This document shows, piece after piece, positions 1 through 10,945 of a stretch of DNA of 64,000 bases. Source of the stretch: Anastrepha obliqua (taxonomy: Eukaryota > Arthropoda > Insecta > Diptera > Tephritidae). The translations under genes were made by a program, and so were the position numbers. The notes beneath the pieces are model-generated. The model saw only the letters and a program-made list of their open reading frames with translations. It ran no database searches and had not been told where the DNA came from. The DNA is taken from the NCBI RefSeq assembly GCF_027943255.1, contig NC_072893.1, positions 32,262,001 through 32,326,000 on the forward strand. Reading direction: 5' to 3'. Numbering within the stretch: the stretch's first letter is position 1; the number at the start of each line of letters is the position of its first letter.

Positions 1-66
1 GAAGATTCGAATCTACGCATTCCCGAATGGTAATCACGCACCAATCCATTCGGCTACGACGGCCGC
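1..66 (-). repeat. tRNA-like head of a SINE, body lies left of the window
   Basis: Read on the - strand this stretch has a polymerase III A-box-like TAGCCGAATGG and a B-box-like GATTCGAATC about 40 bases later. The same head with a body attached is seen at 2380-2443, so this is the head of a copy whose body would continue to the left, outside the window. It is not a tRNA gene because no cloverleaf with matching acceptor arms is apparent. Confidence 0.55.
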
Positions 67-433
67 TAAACATACAACTTGAAAATTGAAGAACAATATT
101 GAAGGATTGGTGTCACAAATGTTACTCGTAAATTTTCTATGTCAACTCACAAAGTTCGCCGATGAACCCATATGCATTCTAACTCTCTTCGTATACGATC
201 GCATTTGGCGGAAGCTAAGCCATCGTTGGTGCTGAGCGACAAACGCCATTGCACCGTTTACGAAATCACCTCTTTCCCTTTCGCATTGATAGCAATCTAT
301 TGCCAGTGCTATAGAAAGAACGTACCGCTGGCAAATTAACCACCACTTCCATCCAGTTATCGCGTGCCACACAACTAATATCCGATAAACTATAAGTTCT
401 TTTCGATCGCATTACTCGTATTTCTTGTATAAA

Positions 434-472
434 TCACGTACAGCAAACTGAGTGCACTTCTCATATATAAAA
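434..472 (+). promoter_or_regulatory. Cp36 core promoter: TCACGT element and TATA box
   Basis: TCACGT at 434-439 is the hexamer known to be shared by fly and moth chorion promoters and needed for follicle-cell expression. It lies 25 bases before TATATAAAA at 464-472. Transcription would start near 495, giving a leader of about 65 bases before the ATG at 560. Cp38 has the same arrangement at 7497-7547. Confidence 0.75.
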
Positions 473-559
473 GCTTCAATTATATCACCGGTACAAGTAG
501 TATTACGACACACTGCAGTGAACAGTCCATCGGCATAAACAGATCAAAGAGGTCATACA

Positions 560-1604
560 ATGAACTGTTTCCTATTCACACTTTTCATCGTTGCCGCACC
601 GGTACGTGAGCAAAAATTACAAACACACACGCCTCAATAAAAATATAAAGAATCGAAAAAAAAATGAAACTGATGAAAATGAGTGCACACACACACATAT
701 AAATACTCGACATTCATGCGTGAACTATTGGTAATAACCGTATTTGTTTTTCTATTTTCTTATAAAGCTTACGTCGGCATCGTATGGCTCAGCTCCCAGT
801 GGTGGTGCGTCCTATATATCCGCTGCTTCATCCAGCGGTCTCGACGAACTAGTGCAAGCTGCTGCCGGTGGAGCTCATCAGTCTGGAGGATCCATCACAC
901 CTGCCAATGCTGAAATTCCAATTTCACACGCCGAAGCGTCGCGGCTTAGCCAGGTGCAAGCTCAATTGCATGCGCTTAACAACAACCCCGTCTACCGTAA
1001 TTTGAAGAACTCTGATGCCATTGCAGAATCTTTGGCTGAGTCCAATTTGGCCTCGAACATTCGTCAGGGTAAAATCAACATTGTTGCACCAAATGTAGTC
1101 GATCAGGGCGTTTATCGTTCACTTTTGGTGCCTTATGGCCAAAACAATCATCAAGTGATCGCCACTCAGCCCTTGCCACCAATCATTGTCAACCAGCCAG
1201 CGCTGCCTCCCACTCAAATTGGTGGTGGACCAGCCGCTGTTGTTAAAGCCGCTCCAGTCATCTACAAGATCAAACCATCGGTGATCTATCAACAAGAAGT
1301 AATCAACAAGGTGCCCACACCACTTAGCTTGAACCCAGTTTACGTAAAAGTTTACAAACCAGGCAAGAAGGTCGATGCTCCACTTGTGCCCGGTGTACAG
1401 CAAACTTATAATGCTGGCCCATCATACTCGGCACCTGCTCCATCTTATGAGTCTGCACCAGCACCAGCTGCCTCTGCATCTTCCTATGGCGGTGAGGCAT
1501 CATATGGTGGTGATAGCTCTTATGACGCTCCTCCAGCTGCATCTTATAACGCCGCGCCTGCGCCTAGCAGCGGCTACGGAAGCGCTCCACCAGCAGGCTA
1601 TTAA
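560..1604 (+). CDS. Cp36: Chorion protein S36 (Cp36), two exons
   Basis: Structural eggshell protein secreted by ovarian follicle cells late in oogenesis. Exon 1 is 560-601 and encodes [14 protein letters not shown], most of a signal peptide. The intron 602-767 starts GTACGT and ends AAAG. Exon 2 is 768-1604 and enters in frame with [10 protein letters not shown], giving about 292 residues. A conserved centre (around residues 70-225) contains the blocks [23 protein letters not shown] and [18 protein letters not shown], which I recognise from fly S36 proteins. The C-terminal part is rich in Ser, Tyr, Ala, Pro and Gly with SYGG and YNAAPAP repeats, as expected for cross-linked chorion. The short first exon with the intron inside the signal peptide is the classic chorion gene layout. 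A longer open frame starting at 744 is an artefact of reading through the intron end. Neighbours: Cp38 about 6 kb downstream on the same strand. Confidence 0.93.
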
Positions 1605-1696
1605 ATCTAGCGTAAGGCAACATAAGCGTTGTTTGGTATTCTTTTCAATCAACATTTTTTTTTACATGTTTTATATGTCCTATTCGGCAATGAAAG

Positions 1697-1702
1697 AATA
1701 AA
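1697..1702 (+). terminator. Cp36 poly(A) signal AATAAA
   Basis: AATAAA lies 93 bases after the Cp36 stop codon, followed by T-rich sequence. This gives a short 3' UTR, usual for chorion genes. Confidence 0.65.
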
Positions 1703-1704
1703 AA

Positions 1705-2166
1705 CCAAATTTTCTAAGAAGAGTTTTTGTTTTTTTACCTACGTTAACCATTTTACAATCAAAACGAAGGCTTTGGCATGTGATCTATGGCGGGTTACTT
1801 TTTTGTAATATACTCGAAACAAAGTTCAAAGTGAACTGAGTGTTAAATTGGTGAGATCGTGTGACGTCTAATTCGTACGTCATAAATAAAGAAATATGCA
1901 AAAATAAGTCAACGGCAGAGTGAATTGATATTCAATATTTAATTTTTGCTGTAAATTTAAAGAAAGTGTGAATTATCGAATTCATAATAGACTTAATTCG
2001 CTGTCTCTATGTGCGATGCGGCTGCCAAACCTAAACCTAACTCAAGCTGTATATGTCTAATGCCAACACGGTTTTTAATAGAAAGTCGAGCAAGCTTATT
2101 TTTGGGGGAGGTATTTTCTTTCTTTTTATTTAGATTTTTCTACATTTTGTATGTATGTGTATATAT
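1705..2166. other. Intergenic, nothing recognised
   Basis: AT-rich sequence between the Cp36 poly(A) site and the first SINE. I see no open frame with splice sites and no repeat shared with the rest of the window. Confidence 0.5.
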
Positions 2167-2443
2167 AATTGGCGCTTACATCCTTTATTGGGCGTTTGGT
2201 CGAGCTCCTTCTCCTATTTGTAGTGTGCGTCTTGATGTTGCTCTTCAAATGGAGGGACCTACAGTTTCATGCAACCTCCGAATGGCAGACAGTTTTTTTT
2301 ATAAGCAGCTTTTTCAACTCAGAAATACACTCGGAGGTTTGCCATTGCCTGCAACAAAGTATTATTTTATATCACAGTGGGTTGCGAACCCGGGTCCTCC
2401 CGAATGATAGTCATGTACAAGGCATTCGACTATGACGATCGCC
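2167..2443 (-). repeat. SINE copy, near full length
   Basis: The best copy of a family found at least five times here (also 2875, 29286, 43693, 62834). On the - strand it begins with a tRNA-like head (A-box-like near 2430, B-box GGGTTCGCAACCC near 2390). A body follows with the shared phrases AATACACTCGGAGG, ACCTACAGTTT and GGTCGAGCTCC (given as + strand). It ends in GCGCCAATTAT and TA dinucleotides. The tRNA-derived head and lack of coding make it a SINE. Copies differ by many substitutions, so the family is not young. Confidence 0.65.
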
Positions 2444-2874
2444 ATTTTTTACTCTCTTCAATTTTTGACAAGCACCTGCTTAGCACAAATATCGTTATAA
2501 AGTTATCAGATTAATTTAAGGCAACTTTTAATAAAATAAAAATTAAATAAAATAAAAATGCAAAAATATTGCACACAAAAAAAATTTTGTTTTATCTATT
2601 TTCTATGCTAAAGATATATCAAACGGAATACCAAATTTGGTGCCTTCATTATAACCGCCACTCAACGAATAGAAATATAAATAAAAAATAATAGCTATTC
2701 TTGAATATCCTGGTTCAAGCGCATATTTTATACATAAACACATATGGATATACCAAAAAGCCTATCTAGTCAGTATTTTACGTTAAAACGTTTTTGTTTC
2801 AACCTCTCAGTTCCGGGACAGATTGATACGTTGTTTTCCTTTCGACGAATCTGAGGTAACCCTTGAAAAAAAAA

Positions 2875-3018
2875 TGGCGCGTACACTTCTGTTAAGTGTT
2901 TGGCCGAGCTCCTCCTACTATTTGTGGCGTGCGTTTTGATGTTTTTCTACAATTGGAGGAACCACCTACAGTTTTAAGCCGACTCCGAACGGCAAATGGT
3001 GTTTTGATGAGGGAACCC
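2875..3018 (-). repeat. SINE fragment, headless
   Basis: Shares TGGCCGAGCTCC, ATTTGTGGCGTGCG and ACCTACAGTTTTAAGC with the other SINE copies in the same order, but breaks off before the tRNA-like head. Confidence 0.6.
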
Positions 3019-3227
3019 TTGGAAACTACAAATTTCTCGAAACCGAAAAATTAACCTTACTTGATTTTCAAAGGCGTCTGAATATTATCAGTTATTCATT
3101 TTTTTAACTAAAAATTGGCGCAAAATTACGTATTATCGCCATCCGATCTGAAAATGAAGGAAAAATTTTATAAAACCATTTGTCAATTTCTCAGCACAGT
3201 TATTCTCCTGATATTAAAAACTCATCA

Positions 3228-3856
3228 ATTTATTTCATAAATATTTTAAACTTTTAACCAAGCGTTAGTGACTGCTACCTAACGACTTCTCCAAATTTCC
3301 AAACTTTAAACGCGTTTTTTCTCAAAACACATTTTCTGAAATTGGCACGCAGCATAACTCAAACAATTTTAAATATTTTTAATCAGGTTTTTCACTACGT
3401 CTGTATAATAACCTTCTTAAGAGAAGAGCGTAGGGGATTTTCGATAGATTAATTTAAACGATTGTTATAATTATTTAAGTGCCGTTTTTTTAGTCCAAAA
3501 TAGAGTTTTTTCCTTCAAATGCTTGCTAATTCCACAAAAAAAAATATTTTTTAAGTCCCCTACGTGTTTCTCTAGCTATTCTTATCTAGATTAAGAAAAA
3601 AAATGTTTCTTTGTTCCAGATTAAAATTTGCACCCTCTGTGCTGCGTGCCGCGGAGCTCCTTCAAGAGAAACCACATTACAAAAATGTCTCCAATGCCGC
3701 CATTTTGTAAAATTTTTCGATCAAACTTTGTAGTTTTGTATTTTAGTATATAAGTAATAACTTTCCAAATCAGAGTGATTGTTTTCCCTTTCCTTCTATA
3801 CAAAAAAATTCTTTAAAAATCGTTTTTATTTTACGCGTGTACAGTGGTGTTACCCC
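3228..3856. mobile_element. 740-bp TTAA MITE family, copy 1 (one end lost)
   Basis: Nearly identical to 37376-38110 and, inverted, to 53564-54300. The right end reads TACAGTGGTGTTACCCC followed by TTAA, which matches the intact copies. The left terminal repeat is missing and similarity starts near 3228. It carries the same 60-codon open frame (3621-3803, - strand) as the other copies. TTAA target sites point to a piggyBac-type mobiliser. No transposase is encoded. Confidence 0.75.
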
Positions 3857-3860
3857 TTAA

Positions 3861-4020
3861 AGTATAATATCTTAAAAATATTGTGTGAAAATTTGAAGTG
3901 AATCCGACAAATACATTTCGAGTTTTTCAACAATTAACAAAGGGCGCTCGGGAGCTCCGGATATCGGTAGCAAAACTTTAAATACGTTTTTCTCAAAACT
4001 ATGGTTTTAGAAATTTTTTT
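3861..4020. mobile_element. Fragment of the 2-kb TTAA element seen at 34402-36423
   Basis: Matches 34452-34610 closely (AAATTTGAAGTGAATCCGAC, CAACAATTAACAAAGGG, CTCGGGAGCTCCGG, CGTTTTTCTCAAAACTATG). It directly abuts the end of the MITE at 3856, so the two sequences were joined by insertion of one into the other. Confidence 0.6.
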
Positions 4021-4608
4021 TGTTTTGAAATTTTGCTAAAGATGCCTAGCCCCATAAGTTTTTTTTTGTCAGATTGATGCGTGATTTTGAACAGAAGATA
4101 AGGAGGGAATATTTAGCCTGAATATCCGTTTATAAGGAACCCCATTTTGTCAAGGCAAAGATTGCGGTTCTGGTACACCTACAAAAATGCAATAAAAAGC
4201 CTGTTGTCAGTTCATTAACTATTTGACTCACTCCAGCCTGTTTAAAATGTCGAAAATATAAAATGTTCAGCTCTCTTTACCTTTATCTTTTAGAGAATTA
4301 TTCGATTTCAACGCGGCCATAAAAGCAATAGTTAGATGAGGAAAGGGGACTATTTACAGTGTCGCGTCAAAGTAAATTTCATTTATGTATGGGAAGCGAT
4401 CTGAATGGTGACAAAAAATGCTAAACAGAAGATAGAAGACAATCGACGGCTCATTATCTGATTCTGACTGCGTGCAAGCGAATAGGGATAAAGACAGCCG
4501 GTGAGAACATTTCTTCTGACAGACAATGGCAAAAATATTGAATTTTATAATTTTCAATGCCATGCTACGGAAAACTGCATTTAAATTTAAAATGTGCACA
4601 GAAGTATA
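4021..4608. other. Intergenic, nothing recognised
   Basis: No repeat family, splice-compatible coding frame or regulatory motif that I can name. Confidence 0.5.
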
Positions 4609-4612
4609 TTAA

Positions 4613-4943
4613 CCCCTTGCCGTGTCATTTAGCTCGACGAAACTCGGGGCCCAAGTATTACGCGTCAACGCGTGGTAAACGGGGCAGAATAATATTTATA
4701 AACTTCTTTATAGCTGCAATTATGAGACTCGTGACTAACTCTTGTGGACTAACTCAGATAGATACCAACATTCAATCACGACCCAGGCTTGTGATGTTTA
4801 TGTTTGACACGACTATCTGTACACGACCTAGGCTGGTGATATTTATGTTTGGCTCGACGATCTATCGACGAGCCTGGCTCGGCATATTCATGTTTGGACC
4901 AAAATTTTCATCACGAATCAAACTTGTTAAAGCACGGCAAGGG
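4613..4943. mobile_element. 331-bp MITE with TTAA target duplication and internal tandem repeats
   Basis: TTAA (4609-4612) then CCCCTTGCCGTG; the other end is GCACGGCAAGGG then TTAA (4944-4947). The ends are inverted repeats and the TTAA is duplicated, as for piggyBac-type elements. Inside, about 4778-4915, a roughly 50-base unit containing CGACCxAGGCTxGTGATxTTTATGTTTG is repeated about three times. The 133-codon open frame over it is a by-product of the repeats. Confidence 0.75.
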
Positions 4944-4947
4944 TTAA

Positions 4948-5729
4948 AACCAGAATAAGGTTTTTAAAATGCAAAATATTGAAAACTAAATAAACTTAAA
5001 TTATAGTAATGATTATTATAAAGAAGAATGTCTTTAAAATAAAATAATTATAGAATAAATAAATCTGTCACAGTACCATCTGTTCTGTAAACGGAAGTAT
5101 AAGAGCATGCTCCATTTCGAAAATTTTGATCTCTAATTCGAGTCCGAACAATTTTTTTCGGTTTCGAAAGAGTTACTTCTTATTCCGAACAGAAAAAAAA
5201 CGAAAATCAAGAGGGAGTACATGGCACTGCACTGACATTTTTCAACTTATGTTTTTGGAACCTTCGAAAAATAAACCATTTTTCTGACAGCTAAACTTTT
5301 CACAAATAAAACTCATAACCACGCAATATTCAAGTAAACTAAATTTGCTGATATTAATAAAATTGCAACATCATTCACCGAATCGCAAAAAAGTACAACC
5401 GCAAACTTCGCACTTTGCGGATGACGGCTCACTGATCTAAATAGGATTTGATCGGGGACCTCATCAATAGCATCAGCAAGTTACTTCACTTGAATGTTGT
5501 CGTACAAGGAGACTGTAAGCTGTACATCTTCAGTGGCCACGTGAAACTGAAAGATAATACATTACCAGGTTTGGCCAAATGAAGCAAAATTGTGAAAGTA
5601 ACTTGGCTGGCACGTCACAAGGGATTCGACAGCAGCATTATGCCCGCTCATTTCACACGTATTTATACACTCTTCCAATTAGACGTTGTTCAGACGGCGA
5701 CGAAATGAAATGAATAATGGTTACGTAGC
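4948..5729. other. Intergenic, nothing recognised
   Basis: AT-rich to about 5440, then less AT-rich to 5720. The second part may be decayed transposon sequence but I could not assign it. Confidence 0.4.
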
Positions 5730-5986
5730 TACGATGAAAAGACGCTTGAAGTGTTTGAGAGAAAGATTCTGCTGCGGAAGGTTTCGGTACGGAAAATGCG
5801 GTACCAGTTGGTGGTAGTAGAGGAGGAGGAAGGCCTCCTCTGCGTTGGAAAGATCAGGTGGAAAAGGATTTGGCTGCACTTGGTGTGTCCAATTGGCGCC
5901 GATTAGCACGAGAGAAACGACTGGCGCGCTTCGTTAAACTCGGACAAAATCGCGTAAACGGTTTTCGCGTCAATTAAGAAGAAGAG
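5730..5986 (+). mobile_element. RTE-clade retrotransposon 3' fragment with internal deletion
   Basis: Begins with codons matching the DEATLGVFERKIL region of the large RTE copy at 14560-16168, then jumps to its last ~60 codons (PVGGSRGGGRPPLRWKDQVE). It ends in the same AATTAAGAAGAAGA tail. About 55 codons are missing between the two parts and the frame is broken, so it is a dead copy. Confidence 0.8.
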
Positions 5987-6119
5987 ATTTTGTTCGTGTA
6001 TCACCAACATAATCTTAGTTTTTTCGTAAACGAAGCGCTGTCATTATCCCATTTACGTTAGCAAATCAGCTGATTCCATCAAAATCGCTGAGATTTGGTT
6101 ATAACGATCGGGTGTTGGC

Positions 6120-6602
6120 TACATCTTCATTCTGTACATCGTAGGTGAAACACTGGAGAATCTTCTATGCTACCTTCCAGCCCTCTCGAAAACTAGACAA
6201 TGCTAGCTGGGTGCTCTCAGTTGTGAAAGACTAGAATCTATGTCTCAACTGGAGCTTGAGCGACTCCTAAAATTCACGAGCAGTGCGCGCAATTTGGGAC
6301 AGAATGTTAACCCTGGGAAACCGCTGTTCGAGAGTCTCGAACAACTGTCTGGCTTAAATATCAACATCCTAATAAGGTTCACAGACTGGATATAGTCATG
6401 CTGGTAAACAAGTTGGTAACGAGGATGTGGCAACAAAATGGTGCGGAAGCGCTAGTTGGATGCTGGATGAATCACCACTCTAACCAACGCGCATTTTGAG
6501 TGATGCATATTTTCGCTAAAAAAAAGGACTCTGATCTGGTATCCCTATGGACCAAAATGGTCTCTGCGAAGCTTCGGTCACCCAGTATAACCTAACCTAA
6601 CG
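6120..6602 (+). mobile_element. 3' end of an R1/LOA-type non-LTR retrotransposon
   Basis: Translation with frame changes gives ETLENLLCYLPALSKTR then ESMSQLELERLLKF. This resembles the cysteine-rich end that follows the RNase H domain in this group and is better preserved at 26438-26767. The element ends with CCTAACCTAAC, the same 3' tail seen on the copy at 26354. Only the C-terminal coding end and 3' UTR remain. Confidence 0.55.
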
Positions 6603-7490
6603 TGAAAACGGCGTTACACTGAACACATTTACATGCTAAATATTGTAGCAGCCCAAACTATTTATTCCTATGATACATAGGGGAATCCCAAATGACATCC
6701 ACTACTTGCCCTCTTAAACCTACTCATCTAATGCCTCTTTCCCTTGATCACGTGACCAGTTCATTCTTATATAGTTTGCAAAAGATGACACCAGATTGTT
6801 TATTTTTTTACTGAATATGCACTAAAATCGTAACTTGTGCTTGGAGCAAGTAATAATCGAATAAGAATATTGCAATGAATTACATTCGATCTTTTTTTTT
6901 CTCTGCATACATGAGCTTCGTTCCTGATTCTGGGTAAATTATGTGTTTTGAGTCTATTTAGTTGTGTATGAAGAGATTTTAGAGTACGAAAATATCAGAA
7001 AAGAATGCAGCGAGGCAGTAAGTATCGGAAAAGTATACAACAATAGGTCCGATTTCACTGGTGGACCACTCTTGCGTGGAAGGAATGAATTTGCCCCTAG
7101 GAAATTTTCCATACGTACGTATTATCTTATGTATAGCATGTATGTATATGTATTTCATCTACATAGTATCTATGAAATCCCTATCACATGTCTGACATGT
7201 GAGTAATCTGTTACAAATATCTTTATTTAGCGACTTGTATCCTGAAATAAGAAATTATCGTATTAATTACACGGAAATGAATATTTCCTCCATAATCTCA
7301 TATCCGCCAAGGTGGGAGCCAGGTTTGCGAGAGCTGCCGGCTGAAGTGAGCCAATCAGCTAATGTGCTAGAATATCAATACCGAGTGATATCGCTGCGAT
7401 AAGCATGTCGAATGAATATCAACAACAGAAAATCGCGACAATAATTTTGAAAAGACTACACAGCGTCGGTTGGCGCGCTGAACTGCCGCA
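6603..7490. other. Cp38 upstream region, no transposon recognised
   Basis: About 900 bases free of the repeat families seen elsewhere. It presumably holds Cp38 follicle-cell control sequences, and possibly amplification control sequences as in Drosophila, but I cannot point to a specific element. Confidence 0.35.
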
Positions 7491-7496
7491 CAAATG

Positions 7497-7547
7497 TCAC
7501 GTAATTGAATGTGCAATACGCTTTAATGTCACCAAAGCATATTTAAA
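7497..7547 (+). promoter_or_regulatory. Cp38 core promoter: TCACGT element and TATA-like box
   Basis: TCACGT at 7497-7502 and CATATTTAAA at 7538-7547, spaced as in Cp36. The start site would be near 7570, giving a leader of about 130 bases to the ATG at 7701. Confidence 0.7.
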
Positions 7548-7700
7548 CAAATCATGCTGACCAATTGGCCACAGTCAGCTAACGGTGCTCTTGCCTTGAG
7601 AACACAAAAACATATCAAAACAAGAGATATTCAACGCAAGGCGTGAACAAGTTCCGCAATCCATAGCAACATCATCCCCCAGTACACGACTAGCGACATA

Positions 7701-8679
7701 ATGAACCGCTTTCAACACCTGCTTTACGTGTGGTCCATCGCATTGATTGTACGTACCGCACCCAATTACGCACACCACACGAAGATTTTCGAAATCGAAT
7801 CAATTTATGTCAACTTGCTAACATTTTCTCCCATTCTTTTTTCTCCAAATACAGGCGTGCAGCACCACAGCCTATGCTTCGTATGGATCACAAGGACTAT
7901 CTGGTGGTTATGGTGGTGGTGGCGGCGGTGGCGGCAGTGGCGGCAGTGGTGGCATAAGCGGTAGTGGCGGCATTGGCGCCATTGGCGGCAGTGGCGGCAG
8001 TGGCAGCAATGGTGATACGCTCAGTGGCATCATCCAAGGCATCGGCGGATCTGGTGCTATTGAAGGTGATGGGAATGGTGTACCATCTCCCTGCGGTAAA
8101 GTCCATCCTTCCCAAAACATCCCTTACTCCTTAGGACAACGTGCCAGTGTCAGCTCATCTATTACGTATCCACAAAACAAGGGTGAAATACTTATCCATC
8201 GCCCTGCCGCTATTATCGTGAAACGACCACCTACTAAAGTCTTGGTCAATCATCCCCCACTAGTTGTGAAACCTGCACCAGTTGTCTTGCACAAACCTCC
8301 AGCAGTAGTGTTGCGCAAGGTCTACGTTAAGCATCACCCACGTCCAGTTAAGGTGGAGCCTGTCTATGTGAACGTTGTCAAACCACCAGCAGAAAAATAT
8401 TTCGTTAACGAGAAGCAACAAGCTGCTTATAATAGCGGTTACGGTGGCGCAGCTGGTGCCAGTGGTGCTGCAAATAACGCGAACGCCGAAGCTGAAGCCG
8501 CTGGATACCAGCTATTGCAGGGATCTGGATTGTCTGCTTTGGCTAATATTGCTACTTCATCGAAAAACGGATATGAAAGCAATCCAAGCAGTTACGCCGC
8601 TGGTGGTGGTGAGCAAGGTGGATACAGCGGTGGTGGCTCCGCTCAGGGTGGCTATGCTCCATCAGCTTCACAATACTAA
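7701..8679 (+). CDS. Cp38: Chorion protein S38 (Cp38), two exons
   Basis: Structural eggshell protein secreted by follicle cells. Exon 1 is 7701-7748 ([16 protein letters not shown], signal peptide). The intron 7749-7854 starts GTACGT and ends ACAG. Exon 2 is 7855-8679, entering in frame with [11 protein letters not shown]. Total 290 residues. Next comes a Gly/Ser/Ile-rich stretch (about residues 27-70) encoded by GGC/GGT repeats. A conserved core contains [36 protein letters not shown] and [12 protein letters not shown], which I recognise from Drosophila and Ceratitis S38. The tail is Gly/Ser/Tyr-rich and ends ASQY. The open frame that starts at 8218 is only part of exon 2. Same strand, promoter and exon design as Cp36, so the two are likely co-expressed late in oogenesis. 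Confidence 0.93.
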
Positions 8680-8820
8680 GATTTCTATTTGATAGAAATT
8701 TTGCTCTGAAATAATTTACCTCTGGCTTAGGGTAAAAAACTAAGCCATTGGGAAATCAATCTAACTACAGATTGAAAGGTTATGAACCTAAAACTTTTTT
8801 ATACTACACCAAAGAGTGTC

Positions 8821-8826
8821 AATAAA
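8821..8826 (+). terminator. Cp38 poly(A) signal AATAAA
   Basis: AATAAA lies 141 bases after the Cp38 stop codon. Confidence 0.6.
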
Positions 8827-8849
8827 ACTTCTTTATAAAAAACTGAATA

Positions 8850-9940
8850 TTTCTAGCTCATATAATTTGACTGGTTAGGTTAGGTAGAAGTTATCAGCAG
8901 CACTTAATCACCTTCAAATATACATTTTGAAATATTGTCATATCCTAATTCTCATATTCTCTCAATCCGGTCTGAAGCCTTTGTTACCCTCTCGTATAAG
9001 TTCTCAATACAGTATTCTCAAGAATATTTCCACCTGAGTAATACGATGTGCAGAATATAGAGGTGTATCCAACATCAGAACGTTTACCGACTCTCAGTAA
9101 TTTTGGAGCAATCAGCTGTATTGCTGACACAACCGGGGTCATGACAGCGGTCTGTTTACGAAAAAAACTGAAATTGTGTTGGTGATATATGAACAAAATC
9201 AACGCAACCATCGTTCAAGTTACTTTGACACTGTCTGAACATCGACTCATTGGATGGGTGTGTGAATACGTGTGAAATGAACCGACAGAATTCTGCTGCT
9301 GAATCACAATTTTGCTTCGAATGGCCAAACCTTGTAATCCATCATCTTTGCCTGAGTGCTAATTCATCATCTATCTCATCACAGCTACTCATGACCAATT
9401 CGAGCTCCACGTCCCTAGGCATTGTCTTACGCCCCTAAGTTGACTAAACTAAGGGTACCCTTTAATATTCCTACTATTTGTGAGTTTGGTTGAAAGATGT
9501 CGGGACTAAGGGTTTTCTAAAATATCACTGAAAATTCAGCAATCTAATGCGATCGTTTTAAATGAATTCAATTTTACGTTGCCTTTAACTGTTCTGAGTT
9601 GTCTGGTAGTATTATAGAAGCAGTAGTTATAACATGAAAGAGACTTTTCACACTTTTAGGCATCACGAAGGCGATTAAGTTATAAGGTCATTTTAACTTT
9701 TTTCATTACGATCAAGTTTTCGAAAATATTGTAGTCATGATATATTGTCTGTATTGGAGGGATATATGGTAATAAATCAATCATGTCTGTACATTTTTCG
9801 AATGTGATGTGTCTGGAATGATTATATAAACGTGTTATATATTTCCAAAGATCTGTGGCCTACCCCGTGAGAGTAATAAATTTAGTGATTTGAAATCCTC
9901 ATTCTCACTAAATGAAGTTTTATAAAACATTGTAAATGGT
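8850..9940. other. Intergenic, nothing firmly recognised
   Basis: GGTTAGGTTAGG at 8874-8885 looks, on the - strand, like the CCTAAC tail that ends the R1/LOA-type copies at 6602 and 26354. A 3' end of such an element may therefore lie here, but I found no matching coding sequence between 8890 and 9430. The rest is AT-rich. Confidence 0.3.
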
Positions 9941-9944
9941 TTGC

Positions 9945-10275
9945 TTTTTAAAACCCTTATCCAACATATCTTCAATCAATTTAAATACTTCTTCGCCATT
10001 GATGTTTTTTCGCTTTCTTAGAACTGCATCTTCTAAGAAACAAAAACATTCTTTTATATATTTTCGGCATTGTTTGTAGGGACAAACAATAAATCTTTTT
10101 TACTTATTGGAGGTACTCTCGATACTTCCAAAATCTGTATCATTTGGTAGATAAGAGTGCCCAGAATATAATAATTTATGGTTGATGATTTCTACGCCGT
10201 TCTTGGGGGTATAAACAACTTTAAACCATATTAAAGCCAATTTCATTCCATTTTGTCCAGTGCACATGGCGCTGT
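9945..10275 (-). pseudogene. C-terminal half of a poorly classified DDE transposase, decayed
   Basis: On the - strand, translation with one stop gives CTGQNGMKLALIWFKVVY, then GVEIINHKLLYSGHSYLPND and TDFGSIEST, then a Lys-rich end (EEVFKLIEDMLDKGFKK). The GQN and SGHS-(4)-D-x-DF spacing matches the relic at 35640-35800 (VGQSNNW ... [14 protein letters not shown]). This type of uncharacterised insect protein is usually annotated only as DDE-like. No intact reading frame and no terminal repeats found. Confidence 0.55.
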
Positions 10276-10289
10276 AAGCTTGACAATGA

Positions 10290-10935
10290 AAAAATTATCG
10301 GCCCGATGGGTGCCGCGATTGCTCACAATCAACAACAAGCGGATGCGGCTGTTAACTTCGAAGCAGTGTTTGTAGCAATTTAAGCGAGATCCGAAGGAAT
10401 TTTTACACACCAGAAACTAAGCAACAATCAAAACAATGGATTTCTTACGGTGAATCTGCTCCAAAGAAGGCGAAGACATCGGCCGGAAAGGTCCATGGCA
10501 CCGATTTTTTAAGAAACGATTTAAAAAAAAAAAGGAAGAATGGTTACTGATCAATACTACAGTGAGTTATTGGACCTTTTTTATAAAAAATCGAAGGAGA
10601 CACGGCCGCATTTGGCGCAAAAGAAGCACCAGCATCCAGTATTGAATTTCGTTATGAATTACTACCGCACTCCCCGTATTCACTCGATCTGGCTCTCTGC
10701 GACTTCTTCGTGTTCCCTAACATGAAGAAATGGCTCGCGGGAAAAAATTTGGTTGAAACGAGGAAGTTATCGCTGAGTTCGACAAATCCTATTTTTGAGG
10801 GATTAAAAAATGTCCGGGGCGTTGGGAGAAGTGTATCTTTCTAAAAGGGGACTATGTTGAAAAAAAAAAAAAATGTTTTGTGTAAACGGTGTGTTCATTT
10901 CTAACACGGGTACTTATCGATAGATATGCATTCGA
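10290..10935 (+). pseudogene. mariner transposase relic
   Basis: With frameshifts the + strand reads WVPRLLTIxNKRMR, then TPETKQQSKQWISYGE with PKKAKT, which is the mariner linker. After a deletion it continues ITDQYYSELLD and then PHSPYSxDLALCDFFVFPNM, the third catalytic region. The first and second catalytic Asp segments are missing or scrambled. The sequence ACACGGGTACTTATCG near 10905-10920 may be the end. Confidence 0.75.
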
Positions 10936-10945
10936 AAGCTCATAC

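Noticed and set aside
1..66. tRNA gene on the - strand
   Set aside because: Polymerase III boxes are present but no cloverleaf; the same sequence heads a SINE body at 2167-2443.
3621..3803. A 60-codon ORF (starting [12 protein letters not shown]) present in all three copies of the 740-bp MITE, with few residue changes
   Set aside because: The whole element is equally similar between copies, so the shared frame follows from recent copying and is not evidence of a translated protein.
4557..4958. 133-codon + strand ORF with repeated RPRLVMFMF-like segments
   Set aside because: Produced by tandem repeats of a MITE whose two ends and TTAA flanks bracket it.
7897..8120. Pro/Leu/Met-rich and Ala/Thr-rich ORFs on the - strand
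   Set aside because: They are the reverse of the Gly-rich repeat of Cp38 exon 2.
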